From Todiramphus chloris collaris (Eukaryota; Chordata; Aves; Coraciiformes; Alcedinidae), in contig JANVCC010000076.1 in NCBI GenBank assembly GCA_025345505.1, forward strand, positions 13,222,057-13,286,056: 64,000 nucleotides of DNA, written 5' to 3'. Below, one piece after another: positions 23,831-35,233 of the stretch. The translations under genes were made by a program, and so were the position numbers. Within the stretch, counting starts at the first letter, position 1. Each line of letters starts with the position of its first letter. Below the pieces are notes generated by a model. It saw nothing but the letters and a program-made list of their open reading frames with translations. It was not told where the DNA came from and searched no databases.

Positions 23831-24720
23831 ACTGCTTTAGTCATTCGTTTGTCTTCCTTGGACTGCTTTAGTTTCCACAGAGCCTATAAATTCTTTCTTG
23901 AAGGTTCAGTAAAATTATGTAGCCCAATAAACATCTGAGCAGCAAATCAGACTGTGGTCAGAAGTCTGGGTCTGTGACAGGAAGAAAATAATTAAAATTA
24001 TTCCTTGAGAAGGAAGGGCTGACGATATTTTGGCAGTGCACTTTCATTACTGGGATGAAGGTCCTCATGTAATTATACATTTTTTTCTCCAGGAAAAATG
24101 AGTGACGATGAAACTTCTAAGTGAATGAGACGGGGGGAGCGGGTAGAGATCATTTGAAGTGCAACTCACATTTCCTTGGGGATATTAAATGACAGTAATG
24201 AAAGTAGGGTTATCATTACATCTGAATCTGTTTGCCTGGGAAAGGATGGCGAGAAGCTGTTCTGCATGTTCTTCCTAGAGCCCTTTTACTGCTGTCACCC
24301 TGTTGTCCTCACAGAGTCTAGTGGCATATTTAACATAACTTGATTTGGGGCATATAAAGTCTTTTGGAGAAAAATATCAAACTGACTTTAGGTGTACTGT
24401 ATTTATTAAACTGTGGTTTATTTCAAATTTTGGAGAGCAGCATTGCTACTGTGTGTGGAGGTTTTTTTCAAGTGATGTCATAGAATAAGACTGGAGCTGT
24501 TGTTACTTTACTGTTAGGACCCAGAAGAAAGTGCAAAGTAGTATAATTAGCCATTAAGATGCTTTCTAGGTGTCTAAGTTAACAGACAACATATTTTAAT
24601 ATAAAAATTGTTGCCATGGGAAGTGTTCTGCTTACTGTTGTACTGATAAAGCATCCCTTTCAGTTGTTCTCAGCTGTTTAGTAAAGAATGTACGTTCCAT
24701 TACCCCATATGCTTAGTACT

Positions 24721-24768
24721 TTTATGAAAGTTAAGTACTTTCATAAATACTTCACCTTTTATGAAGTA
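24721..24768. repeat. Cluster of two hairpins
   Basis: TTTATGAAAG (24721-24730) pairs perfectly with CTTTCATAAA (24738-24747) across 7 nt. Directly after it, TACTTCA (24748-24754) pairs with TGAAGTA (24762-24768). The second stem re-uses the TTTATGAA motif, so the block looks like a locally re-copied palindrome. Confidence 0.6.
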
Positions 24769-26052
24769 AACAGAGCCAAAATATTCTGAAAGGAAATTAG
24801 AAATTACTGGCAGTTCCTTTTGTAGAGCTACCAGTACTGAAGCCAGTAGCTGTATTTGCTCTGTCTTATTCCAAGTTGTTGCTCTTCTCCTCCTCCCCAT
24901 TTTGCAAAGCCATGACTAAGTGCTACAAAGAAACTGTGTTTCAGAGGCTCATGGGATAGTAGAGAAGAAGTGATCTATGATTTAATCCAAGTCGTTCCCA
25001 ATGCATGGCTAATGTGAAGACCTCAAATCCTATATAGAATAACAAAAAAGCAACTGCAGGCTTTAAAATTATTTTGGTGCTTTTGCAGACCTTGCAATGT
25101 GAAAACTGATTTTCGTGAGTCCTTAATATTCCATATAGGCCAGTGTGTCTTGAATAACCTGAGACGTATTCTCAATTATAATGTATTCAGCCTTATAACA
25201 TCTGAACTAAGTATCAGTTGGAAGACACATATCATTTAAATCTGTGGCCCTTCTACATCCAATGCAGGTAGAAATCCAATTAAGTTAGTAGTTTTCCCAG
25301 ATATGCTGCTTTGGTGAATTGTACCACATCCAGGAGCTTGGAGGAGCTGAAGAGATAGATATTTACTTTATATCACAAGTTACTTCATTCTTTCCATTGT
25401 TAATAAAAATTATCCCAGTACTCTTTCTGTAAAAATGTGTACATCCCTGCACGTTCTGCCTGTTGATATTTTAGACTGTGGTACAGAGGTAGCCTGATGT
25501 AGGTAACAAGCTAGCCTGGTAGTAAAAGTATCTCAGCGCTATGCATTATGGCTATGGTAATAAACATTTGTTTCACTCTTAAGAGCAGAATTTGTATTTT
25601 ATCTGACTTCTTTTTTTTTTTTTTTTTGCCACCACTGGAGACACCATGGTTTTCCTCCTATTTTCAGTCAGGACATAAAAATGAATTGCTGCTTGAAGGA
25701 AATGTGAAATAAATGCAGTTTGCATAAGAAAATACTGCAGTAAGTATGTTGCATTAGGATAAAAATTGAAGCACGGCTTCATCTCCCAGCAAGTCTTCTC
25801 CCTCCTCACTTACTCCTCTTCCTCATTACTTTCTGAATTTGCTTGTCTTGAGCAGATCTGAACTATGGTAGTATTCCATACGGGCCTGTTTGGGTAGGGC
25901 TGGTGTGACAGGCTAAGCTCCTTCAGTAAAAGAGTATCTGCCATCTTCTGTTGTCTGCGGCAGTCAGTTCAGCACAGCATTAATAAGTAGGGCAGTGTAT
26001 TTGTTTTCTAAGTCAATCTAAGTCATAATAAATCACATATTCTATCTGTGGC

Positions 26053-26151
26053 TTTGGTTTGGGTTTTTTTGTTGGTATTTTTTTGTTTGTTTATTTGTTT
26101 TGGGGTTTTGTTTGTTTGATATGGGGTTTTGTTTGTTTTGTTTTGTTTATT
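26053..26151 (+). repeat. T/G-rich low-complexity tract
   Basis: About 100 bp of irregular GGTTTT, TTTG and TTTTG units with T and G on the + strand. The antisense frame over it (26023-26211) encodes Asn/Lys/Gln/Thr repeats and is an artefact. Confidence 0.85.
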
Positions 26152-26719
26152 TTGCATGGATTGACTTCTCTCAGAGCAGACCTGATCTAGTCTCCCCAGC
26201 CACACCACCATCCAGCTACTGAAATGATTTTATAAGCACAAACCAGGTTGTTGGCACTGTATCTTGATGTAACTTCAGAAAAATCTATGTGATCCATTAA
26301 CACATAATGATCGAGTCTGTTTCTAATTGTAAATGTCAATCTTTGCATGTGTGGGTATGAGAGGAAATGGCTGGTTTTGTTCGCTATTTCCCTAAAATCT
26401 TTCACATGCAGCATCCCTGGAGACCATTTTGCTCAGAGGAGCAATTATTTAGGGCAGTGTTTTTATTAAAATATTTATATATTTTTATACTGTCTCCAGT
26501 ATTTTTATACTGCTACTCAGTAAATGTGATTGCTGCCCAAGACATTCAACTCCAAAGGATATTATTAATCAATAGAATCTTTACATTTAAGGCCAAAGAA
26601 AGTTTGGTTTTCCTCTGTGTTCATGTATTATTTCAGACATGTGGATGATCTGGGACAAACCTGTTTCCCTCCTTGAGGACATTTACATGATTTACCACTA
26701 AGCCTTATTTGTGCAAATA

Positions 26720-27088
26720 CTATTTTTTCTTCACAGAAAAATAATTGGAGGGGAAAAAAAATAGGGCACCACATACCAGCAGCTGTGCAGCTGTGGTCTT
26801 TTCTTTCCACTGGTAAAAGGCAAGGTGATCCATCATGGTTTTGCATACAGAAATAGGTATTTGTCTTTGGGAAAATACATCTATAAATTCACATTCAGAT
26901 GTGTCACCAGGTTCACCTGGTTCATGCATGTCAGCCAAAGTAGCTAGAGCCTGGGAGACACATGGTGAAGAAGAAACATGAGAGCCAACAGTTGCAGAGA
27001 CTGAGACTGGTGGGTTCGTGACGTTCATTGAGAAGCAGTTTTTAGAGGGAATACTTCTAACCACGTTTTTGTACTTAGAGAGTCTCAT
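26720..27088 (-). CDS. Open frame of 122 codons, function unknown, doubtful
   Basis: A minus-strand frame starting MRLSKYKNVVRSIPSKNCFS and containing MHEPGEPGDTSECEFIDVF. It differs from most frames here in having mixed composition for its first ~95 codons and a few CpGs near the start; the last codons are Phe/Lys low complexity from an A-run. A modest acceptor (CCACATCTTACAG) sits just before the ATG, and a possible donor CAG|GTGAAC lies near 26919. I do not recognise the family. SKYKNV...NCF loosely recalls a coronin N-terminus, but the likeness stops there and I do not trust it. It could be an exon, a decayed retrocopy or chance. Confidence 0.15.
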   Translation of the reverse strand: MRLSKYKNVVRSIPSKNCFSMNVTNPPVSVSATVGSHVSSSPCVSQALATLADMHEPGEPGDTSECEFIDVFSQRQIPISVCKTMMDHLAFYQWKEKTTAAQLLVCGALFFFPSNYFSVKKK

Positions 27089-28982
27089 TCTGTAAGATGT
27101 GGAACTCTCCTGTGTATGTGTGTGATGAGTCTGTTGCTGTGGGAACTAATGAAGTTCTAAAGTTAGCAGTAAGATTTCCTTCTGCTTTCATCCTCGGGGA
27201 GGATGAGCAAGTCCTTTTCAAATGCAAATCTTCAATGTGCAGCCTATGTAGAGGGAATAAAGATGGGAAGGAGAATAAATCTGTTCTAAGCTTCAGGCAT
27301 TTTCAGATTGGTTGTGCTACTGGTGCCCTTTTTTAACCTTACTTTTTTCACTTTAGCAAAGCATTACCTTGAGTAAGCTCTGCTATGCTAAAATCAGTCT
27401 GATGTTTGGAAGTGATTTTTCTTTTAGGTGTGGGAAGATGGTGTTTTGGTGGCAGTCTACATTCTTCTCCTCCCAAAAAAGGGGAAGTAAAAAGCTTTCT
27501 GCTCCCCTAGAATAATCATGTGTAGTATTGGAAATGTTCCAATAATACACATTATGCCTTTTTTTTTGGTTTGGGTTTTGGTTTTGTTTTTTTTTTTTCA
27601 CAAGCAGCTAGGAGCACAGGATGTGGTCTTGAGGGAGAAATTCTGCAGGTGACAGTATGGAGCTTTCTTCTGACTGGACTCAGGGACTTAAGACTTTTCT
27701 GTGCTCCTTTCTCTACCTCTGCTTGTGAGAGCCTCCACCTTATGACATCATCATAACCTAATACTGGATTTCAGAGAATTAATTTTAGACTTTTCTTTAC
27801 TTGCAGAAATACCTTGTTCTGCAACTTGTCTGTGCTTCAATACTAATTATAAAGTATATTCTTCCAGTGAAGCAGTTATTTCTGTGCAAAAGCCTGTGAA
27901 GCACTGAGCACATTTCCTGAAAGGAGGTACAGCAACCTGGAATATTCAGTGTGAATTTAATCTAAAGTTGAAACCAAAAGCTAATCTTATTGCTTGCAAG
28001 AAGGTGTTGCCTGCTTGATGATTTAAAAGCTGTCTTCTGCCCAAAAGGCTTACAATTTACATATTTTAGGAAAAACTCAAAATGACTAGGTGAAGATTGG
28101 TGCAGTTGCAGAGAAAGTACTTCACATATTTCTTCTGTGTTCATCTATCTGGGACTGGCTGTCCAGTGATTTCCCTGGAGTAAATCAACCTTTAGTTTTC
28201 TCTGTTACCACTGCCAGTGCCCACTACTAGTCCCTGAACTAGCATAGGGCAGTAACGGATAAATGAGACAGAGAGCAGCATTGCAGTATGTGTGATAACA
28301 CAGAATGCTAGAGAATAAAGGCTTAATGCAGATACAGTTTTATGATGTGTCTCTGAATTACACAAAACTTCTGTGCATTGGATCTGTTATGGGGGGACAA
28401 ATATTGTCTGGCTTGCAGACAGGACAGTTGTGATGGGTATGTTCGCATGAATGCTTCCTTAATCATAATATGCATTTTCCTTATTTGTCTATGACTGTCA
28501 AGGGTATGCAGCATTAGAGTATTACTGCTGCAGTTCCATGGACTTCAATGGCATGACTACTGCTTCTCAGGAATGGAAAAAGGAGCTGGAGCCACTGATT
28601 TTGAATTTTCTTTTCATTCTAGTTACTAAGTAGGTCATGACTTTCACCTACCATATGTTTCCCATAAAAGCCTTGGCTGCCTTTGAGTGCTATATGATAG
28701 GTAGTCTGGAAGCAGGAGACAAAGTGCATGTACTTCACTAGGAAGACTTTCTGAAATATCTTGTATACAGTATCTGAAGTTGCCACATGCTACTTAATGC
28801 TACAGCGTCTGCATGTGGTCACATTTACAATGTTCATGCTGAAGCATTCACAAGAAGACCATGTAATGATGAAAGGGCTTCAGTACATACAGCATGATGT
28901 AAAAAGTTAAAAATAAACCTCTGAAGCATCTAAGGAGTGGAAAAATCTAAAAATCTGTGTAGGACAATGCAATCCTGTATTT

Positions 28983-29876
28983 TTGTGGACAGTGGCAGGG
29001 AAGGGAGAACTAAGCGCATGTCAAAACAAATACACTGAAAGATATGAAAAACATTCTCTCCTTACAGATTTATCTTCTGTAGTAGAAACCAAGATTAAAA
29101 AAAACTTGTTCTGTGTGCTCTGTCGGTATAGAAGAGCACAGTCCTCAGCCTGTAGAAAGGAAGCTGAAGTACAATCAGCCAAAGTCATCACATTTACTAA
29201 ACCACATGTGGCAGTAGCAAACTACCATTATTTTAATGTTGGGAGGGTGTTTGCGTGGGTTTATGTTGCCACTTTGCTAATGGTTATAAACTTTTATCTG
29301 GAAGCTAACCACTTGTATATAAAAATCACTTTCATGAAAGGAAAAAAAAAAAGGTTTACTAGGTTTTTTCTTTTTTTCTTTTTTTCTTTTTTTTTTCTTT
29401 CTTTTTTTTTGACACACTGTATTTTTTTTTCAACCCTGCTGAATTCAAGGCAAAATCTTCTAGTGTCAGTTATCATAGGACACTATTTAATATTCAGATC
29501 ATATCCCTATTTTTTTTTTTTAAGTGCAGGCCATCTTGTAACAACTGTTGTGGTTTCCCTTCATGAGGCAGGAAGGGTGGTGCTTCATGCAAAGGGTACA
29601 TCACTGGGACAGCGTAGCTGTCTTTGGTGGTTTTCCAGAAAGGTCACAAGCAGATGGCTCGGTAATATTTCTAGGATGGGAGGGAGAAACATTAGCAAAA
29701 ACTATTGCCACTGTGTAGTAAAGCTGACCAGACAGATGAGTTGTTGGGTGTCTTATGTATTCTCCCTCAGAAAAGGCTCAGTGCAAAGGTGTTTGACAGG
29801 ATGTAGTTTACTCACTACCCAAGGCCTAATGGATCAGACTGTTAATCATGCATCAGGACTACCAATTCTGTACTAA
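28983..29876 (+). CDS. Open frame of 297 codons, probably not a gene
   Basis: The longest open frame in the window, with no recognisable domain. The centre (about residues 128-146) is a phenylalanine-rich string produced by the pyrimidine run at 29364-29410, which cannot make stop codons on this strand. The flanking parts (CQNKYTERYEKHSLLTDLSS near the start, QGLMDQTVNHASGLPILY at the end) look like unselected translation. The start context is unremarkable and no promoter or poly(A) signal is evident. Length in AT-rich DNA makes it worth checking against transcripts, but I favour chance. Confidence 0.1.
   Translation: MWTVAGKGELSACQNKYTERYEKHSLLTDLSSVVETKIKKNLFCVLCRYRRAQSSACRKEAEVQSAKVITFTKPHVAVANYHYFNVGRVFAWVYVATLLMVINFYLEANHLYIKITFMKGKKKRFTRFFLFFFFSFFFLSFFLTHCIFFSTLLNSRQNLLVSVIIGHYLIFRSYPYFFFLSAGHLVTTVVVSLHEAGRVVLHAKGTSLGQRSCLWWFSRKVTSRWLGNISRMGGRNISKNYCHCVVKLTRQMSCWVSYVFSLRKGSVQRCLTGCSLLTTQGLMDQTVNHASGLPILY
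29364..29410 (+). repeat. Pyrimidine-rich run (T with scattered C)
   Basis: About 47 nt of T broken by single Cs, with an A-run just upstream (29342-29352). The A-run and T-run could pair into a hairpin of low stability. Confidence 0.85.
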
Positions 29877-32800
29877 GGAACAGTTTCTTACAAAGTTCAG
29901 AGATAGACCTCAATGAATGACAAGATCTAGGCTCCAAGAATTTGGGCTTAATCCTGCAATTCATTGCCTCTGCAATGAATTCTGGGCTGGACTCAATACT
30001 GGTTAGAATCTGTGGATTTACTGCTGGACAAAAATTACCAGTTCTGATATTCTGATAGAATTCTTAATGGCTTTGTAATATGGAGATATAGAAATCAACA
30101 TTCTTGGTACAAAAAAAAAACCAAAAACAAACAGCAGAGTTAATTTTGTGTACATGGGTGATTTTTTTTTTTTTAATTTTCCTCAGTTTCATGCAAACTT
30201 TTAATAAATTCCTTTGTAATTTGAGGAAAGGGGAAGGGAATAATCCCTGGCATGGGATAGAGAATTTCTCAGTAAAGATGATGAGTATAATATGAGCATA
30301 ATATCTTTCTGTCTGTGCTCTAGCATGGCTTCCACCATCTGACATATCACATAGTTTCCTCAGTTATCATATCTAATAGAAAGCCTTTTCTGAACAGACA
30401 GGACCATGAATGGATTGGAAAAAGGCAAATGTCTTGCTGAAAAATCTGTCCTCTCTGCATCTAATTGAAGTTGGGACTGTAAAGGCTTTTATAAAGAAAA
30501 GCTGATGAGTAAGTCTTTTGAGTGTGCATAAGCACATAATAAATCTAAATCTGAACTCTGCAGTGTGGCTGACTGTATAGCAGGATGAATCTGAAAGGCT
30601 ATAATTTTGAAATCTGTGGAAGGATTTTGCAGTCCATTCTGCAGTTCTGCACCTTGAATTAATCTTGTACTTATGTTTTGACTATGGAGCACTTCAGTAA
30701 CTTTCACTGCACTATGGGAGCTGGATTTATAATGGAGATGTATTAATCCTTCTGAGACTAATACTGGCTACCTAAAATGAAAAAAAAAAGAAAAAAAATT
30801 TAAAAGTGTGCTGTTTATTGGATCTGCAACTCACGATTCCTTTCTCTTAATGAGGGAAAATAGCTACTGTAGAAATGCAAGATTTGGAGCATGTTGTAAA
30901 GAATATGAGACTCTTCAAGCATTAGTTAAGAGAATGTCAGAAATGACAGAGCAATGACAGTCAAATTAACTCAGTTGTGCAATCAAAATTTTATTGCATT
31001 TTCTGTGTGGAAGAAATAAATATAATTTTATAAAAATGCTGATGTACTTTTGCACTACTAGTGCAGAATGACTCTATCATCAGAAGAGGAAGTTGCAGGT
31101 GTCACTGCAAACAGTTTTTGGCTGTTTGAAAGGGTGGATGTGACAGGCTTAGAAGACATCATTTTCATTCTTTACCAGAATGGGAACTCTTTTGATAGCT
31201 TTGCTTGATTTTTGTGTTGTTTGCATTTTTTTTTTTTTTGGTTGGCTTTAGTTTCTTGTTTTGGTTTTGGGTTTTTACCTCTATGGCACAAGACATAACT
31301 CTTAAAGGAGAGTTTGGAATATAAGACCCAAACAAGGGAAGAAAGGCAGAAAAGAGAAAAAATGTCAGATGCAATGTACTTTTTTTTTTTTTTTTTTATT
31401 TTGGTTTTTATTCTTGTTATTCTGTAACTATGAGAAGAATGTCCATTTTTCTTCCTGATAGATTTTGTGTAACTCCAGTTACTTTCTTAAAATAATTCCT
31501 GTGCCAACAGTATTGCTTGTTTTATTTGGAGTGGCTGGCAAACTGTGGCTGTAATATAGTAATATAAAGTGCACAGTGAACCTACAAAACCTTTTCTAGA
31601 AGTTATCGCTGCATGTGCTTCAAGTATGACTGCAGAGCCAAGTTGAATTTGGAAGGTCTCTCACTGGTGTTAGGCTCAGCACAAGTTTTCTCCCAAACAA
31701 AAATGAAAGGGTTTGTCTTCTTTTTCCTCTTCAAAGAGTTAGACTCTTGCCATTGCCAACAAATGAAAAGAAAATATTTGGGTCTTAACTTGTTATACTG
31801 GCCCAAATGATATTTATTCTCCTGGATTGTCCGAATATTAATCAGCACTCCCTTCTAGAGCATATCATGTTGTGAATATTGCAAGTTGTTCTTCTCTCAA
31901 GTGCTGGGCTTCAAGGCCACAATCTCTCTCACAGGTGCAAGATGGAGCTTGGTTACAGAAAGCCTGTAGTGTTCCTGCAAAATGAATTTGGTTTTTACAA
32001 ATTACTGGTTTCTGTCTAAACCTTGACTTAAGTGTAAATACTTTTTTCTCTAATGTTCATATTTTTCTGGGATTTTCTAGTCACGTAGCACAGATATGCC
32101 TTCTGTAACAGCTGTGGGGATACTCTTTTCCCACCCTGCGATCTAATCTAAATGCACATACACATAATGTTACATACACCGACAGCATCTCCTTTTTGTT
32201 GTTATGCATTTTGTATTGTAGCACCATTTCTGTCCTTGGAGAAACCTTGACTTACCAGTGATAGAGTTTTCTGAAAATACACATCAATTCATGGGGAATG
32301 ATTCACTTCTACCTTTCCCCATACTAAACTTCTCATTACTGCTATGTCTATGACACTGACATTTTTACCATTTCTGTGGAAGCCTGTCCATAGTCATTGA
32401 ACCTCTTTAAGCCATTTCCAAGGCATTCTCCCATGTCACTGGTAAACATGACAGATTTGTTGCCTAGAAAGAAGTGAATGGAAGGAAACAGGAAGGGGCA
32501 AATGTGTTCCTTCCCACCCAAATTACAGTAAAAATCTACTAAGAAAGTGTGTTAGCTTTATGGGCCACAGTAATGCTGTTCCTTTTCTAAATGGATAGAA
32601 AACATCCCCCTTCCTGCAGTTACCACAAGGAATAGATGGCCCACATGAAATAGAGCAGCATGAGATGTTGTACAGAAAACTCATTAACCACCAACAAATA
32701 CTCTTCAGAATGTTACATAGGTGTTGTTCTTACCTGAAGATAACTAAATAGCAAAGATAAAAAAATGATTTTTTTTCTGTGACTGCTTTACCAGTCTTGA

Positions 32801-34641
32801 TTCTGCCTATTGGATTCACATGCACACACAGATATATGCACACACAGATATATGGTATATATGGTTCATTATGCAGTTGGGATATATGTGCTGCATCTTA
32901 TTAATTTGTTTGCCAGAATCAATTCTTTATGATCATATTTATCTTTTGAATTATAACTGGTTTTTCTGGACTATCTGTCCTGAAGAGATCTGTTAATGTT
33001 CTAGGTTTTGAATGTTGCCTTTTAATTTGTTTTGCTATGAAAAGAGATTTTACTTAAGTCAGAAACATTCATGTGTCTCATCCTATAATTCTTTTTCAAT
33101 TTAGGGGACAGGCTGCTTCAGTTTTATCCCATTCATTCTTAGTAACTCTAAGGGCTGTTGTAAAGCTGTGAATACAGTTCAAGCAGGGGAAAAATTACCC
33201 TGAACTTAGGCTTCTTTTAGGTAGGGTGTTGGGGTTTCTTTGAGGCCTCTCAGAAGTGAAGTAATGTATTTTTGTCTTTGATAACAAATATTGGAAAAAA
33301 AACAGGTTGGGCACTGGGACCACAGTGACATCCTCACCCTTGCCACACAAGTTCTGAAGGATTTTTTTCCCCCAGAGTGTCTGGCTTCATAAACAAATGA
33401 CCTGCCTGTTTACCACAGACTCATTCTTTGAATGTGAAATAAATTTCAGTGACTGATTGCTTCCTATTGAGTAATATTATCAATACTTAAGAGTACAGTG
33501 GGGGACTTTTGCATGCTCTATGTGTCAAAGAGTTTATTTCCAAAATGTGTGGCAGACTTACTGCAGGTGCCTTTCTGTTATCATTTCCTTTAAGAAATTA
33601 AAGGGATATTTTTGATATTTCAGCACGAGGTAAATATTAATATTTATGCATTAATAATAATTACACCAGTAACCATTTCCCCAACTGTAAAATGAATGGA
33701 ACAACAACAAACAGATTGTTCTAACAACATACTGGGCCAAACATTCAAGAGATCTATTTACAGGGTTTGTATTATGGCCTTGATAACTTCTACCTTCTTT
33801 TCAGTAAAAAATATTCTACTTATACACAGTGTCTCCTGTTAATTGGTGTGATCTGCATCAGTCTGTAGTAGTACTTTGTAGTACGAGTAGTACTCGTTTC
33901 TGCCCTCTGTCCTGTCATATATACTATCTGAGCCTTTATCTCTGCTCATAGAATGAGTAAAAAACTTGAAACCAGCCCCATTTCAGGGATCTTTTTTCTT
34001 CTGTGTCACTGTTCAGCTCATTAGTTCTACCAAAATTTGATAAAGAAGTAAATTTTTGTTGTTGTTAACAAGCACATTTGGGAGACTGGATGAATTGTAT
34101 TGAAGAACATCCTTGCTCCCTGAAGAGTTATCTAAAGGATATAACAGGTCCACGTGTTTCAAATAGATGCGGTTAAGTACACGTGTCTGAGTATGCTTTT
34201 AACTCTGACTGGCTTGTGGAGGAGTCTGGGCCTCTGACACTTATGCTGACCAGTGTGCTCTATTCCTGGTTTGTTGGTTTCCTCCCCACTCTAATTTGTT
34301 TGCCCACATAGTGGCATTTTATGTTTAGTCTTCTGGAATTCTCCTTTTGTAGCTTACTGGTCAAGATCCAAAAAAATAATAAATTTGGTATCTCTTGTGT
34401 CTTAAGGCACTCATGGATCTCATCTATAGATGTACTTGCATACAGTTTGCTTTGTTAAGAGTGTCTTACAAAGTATCCACTAAGTTGATATTGCAAGGTC
34501 AATCGTAACCTTTCAAGAAGTGACTGTCAGGTAGTTCTTATGTCCACTTCTTGCTCTTAGCAGAACTCTTGCTAATTGAAATGCTCTGTAGTACAGACAC
34601 AAACTATAACAACTGTGGGAAGTAGGGGGGAAGAGGAGGTG

Positions 34642-34716
34642 TTTTCTAAGATGTGTGCTAAACTGTAGGAAGGGAAGGGGGGACATGCATGTTTGTATGG
34701 GTTTGTGTATTTGTTG
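34642..34716 (+). repeat. Direct repeat copy 1 of a pair
   Basis: The block begins TTTTCTAAGATGTGTGCTAA, continues through AGGAAGGGAAGGGGGGA and becomes TG-rich. It recurs at 35148, 506 bp downstream, with very few differences in the first ~45 bp. It matches no element I know. Confidence 0.8.
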
Positions 34717-35147
34717 TATTCCATGATCCAATGTTGTTTTATTTAATCATAACCTTTGATCATCTACAATACCATTCAGAATTTTTAGATGTGATCCTGC
34801 AGTTATTTGTAACTGATATATGTTGTGGTATAGAACCCATGTGATTGTTGTCAAGGCTGTGTCTGCATGTGATTATTTACATGACAGAACTTGACCGAGG
34901 TAGATAAGGAATCTGAGTGCATTTGTCACTCACAAGTCTATTTTTGTTTCAAAGAGGCAAGATGCTTTTCTGCACTTGCATGGCTGCACAGTTACTGCAG
35001 TATGTTTTGTCAGGTTGAAAAACAGATGTCAAGAGCTCAATAGGCAAGAAGTCTGAGTTTCAAGATTTGTATACCAGAAGAAAGGATAAATGGAAGCAGG
35101 AACATACTATTTTTGTAATCTCTCTTCACTGGATTCCTGTAGGAATA

Positions 35148-35233
35148 TTTTCTAAGATGTGTGCTAAACAGTAGGAAGGGAAGGGGGGATGTGTATGTGT
35201 ATGTTTGTATGGGTGTATGGGTGTGTATATATA
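35148..35233 (+). repeat. Direct repeat copy 2 of a pair
   Basis: The second copy of the 34642 block. Here the TG-rich 3' part is longer and runs into a TATATA stretch. The sequences upstream of the two copies are unrelated, so the shared unit is short (about 65-75 bp). Confidence 0.8.

Noticed and set aside
33670-33710. CATTTCCCCAACTGTAAAATGA, similar to part of a MIR SINE
   Set aside because: Only about 20 bases match and the rest of the element is not visible.
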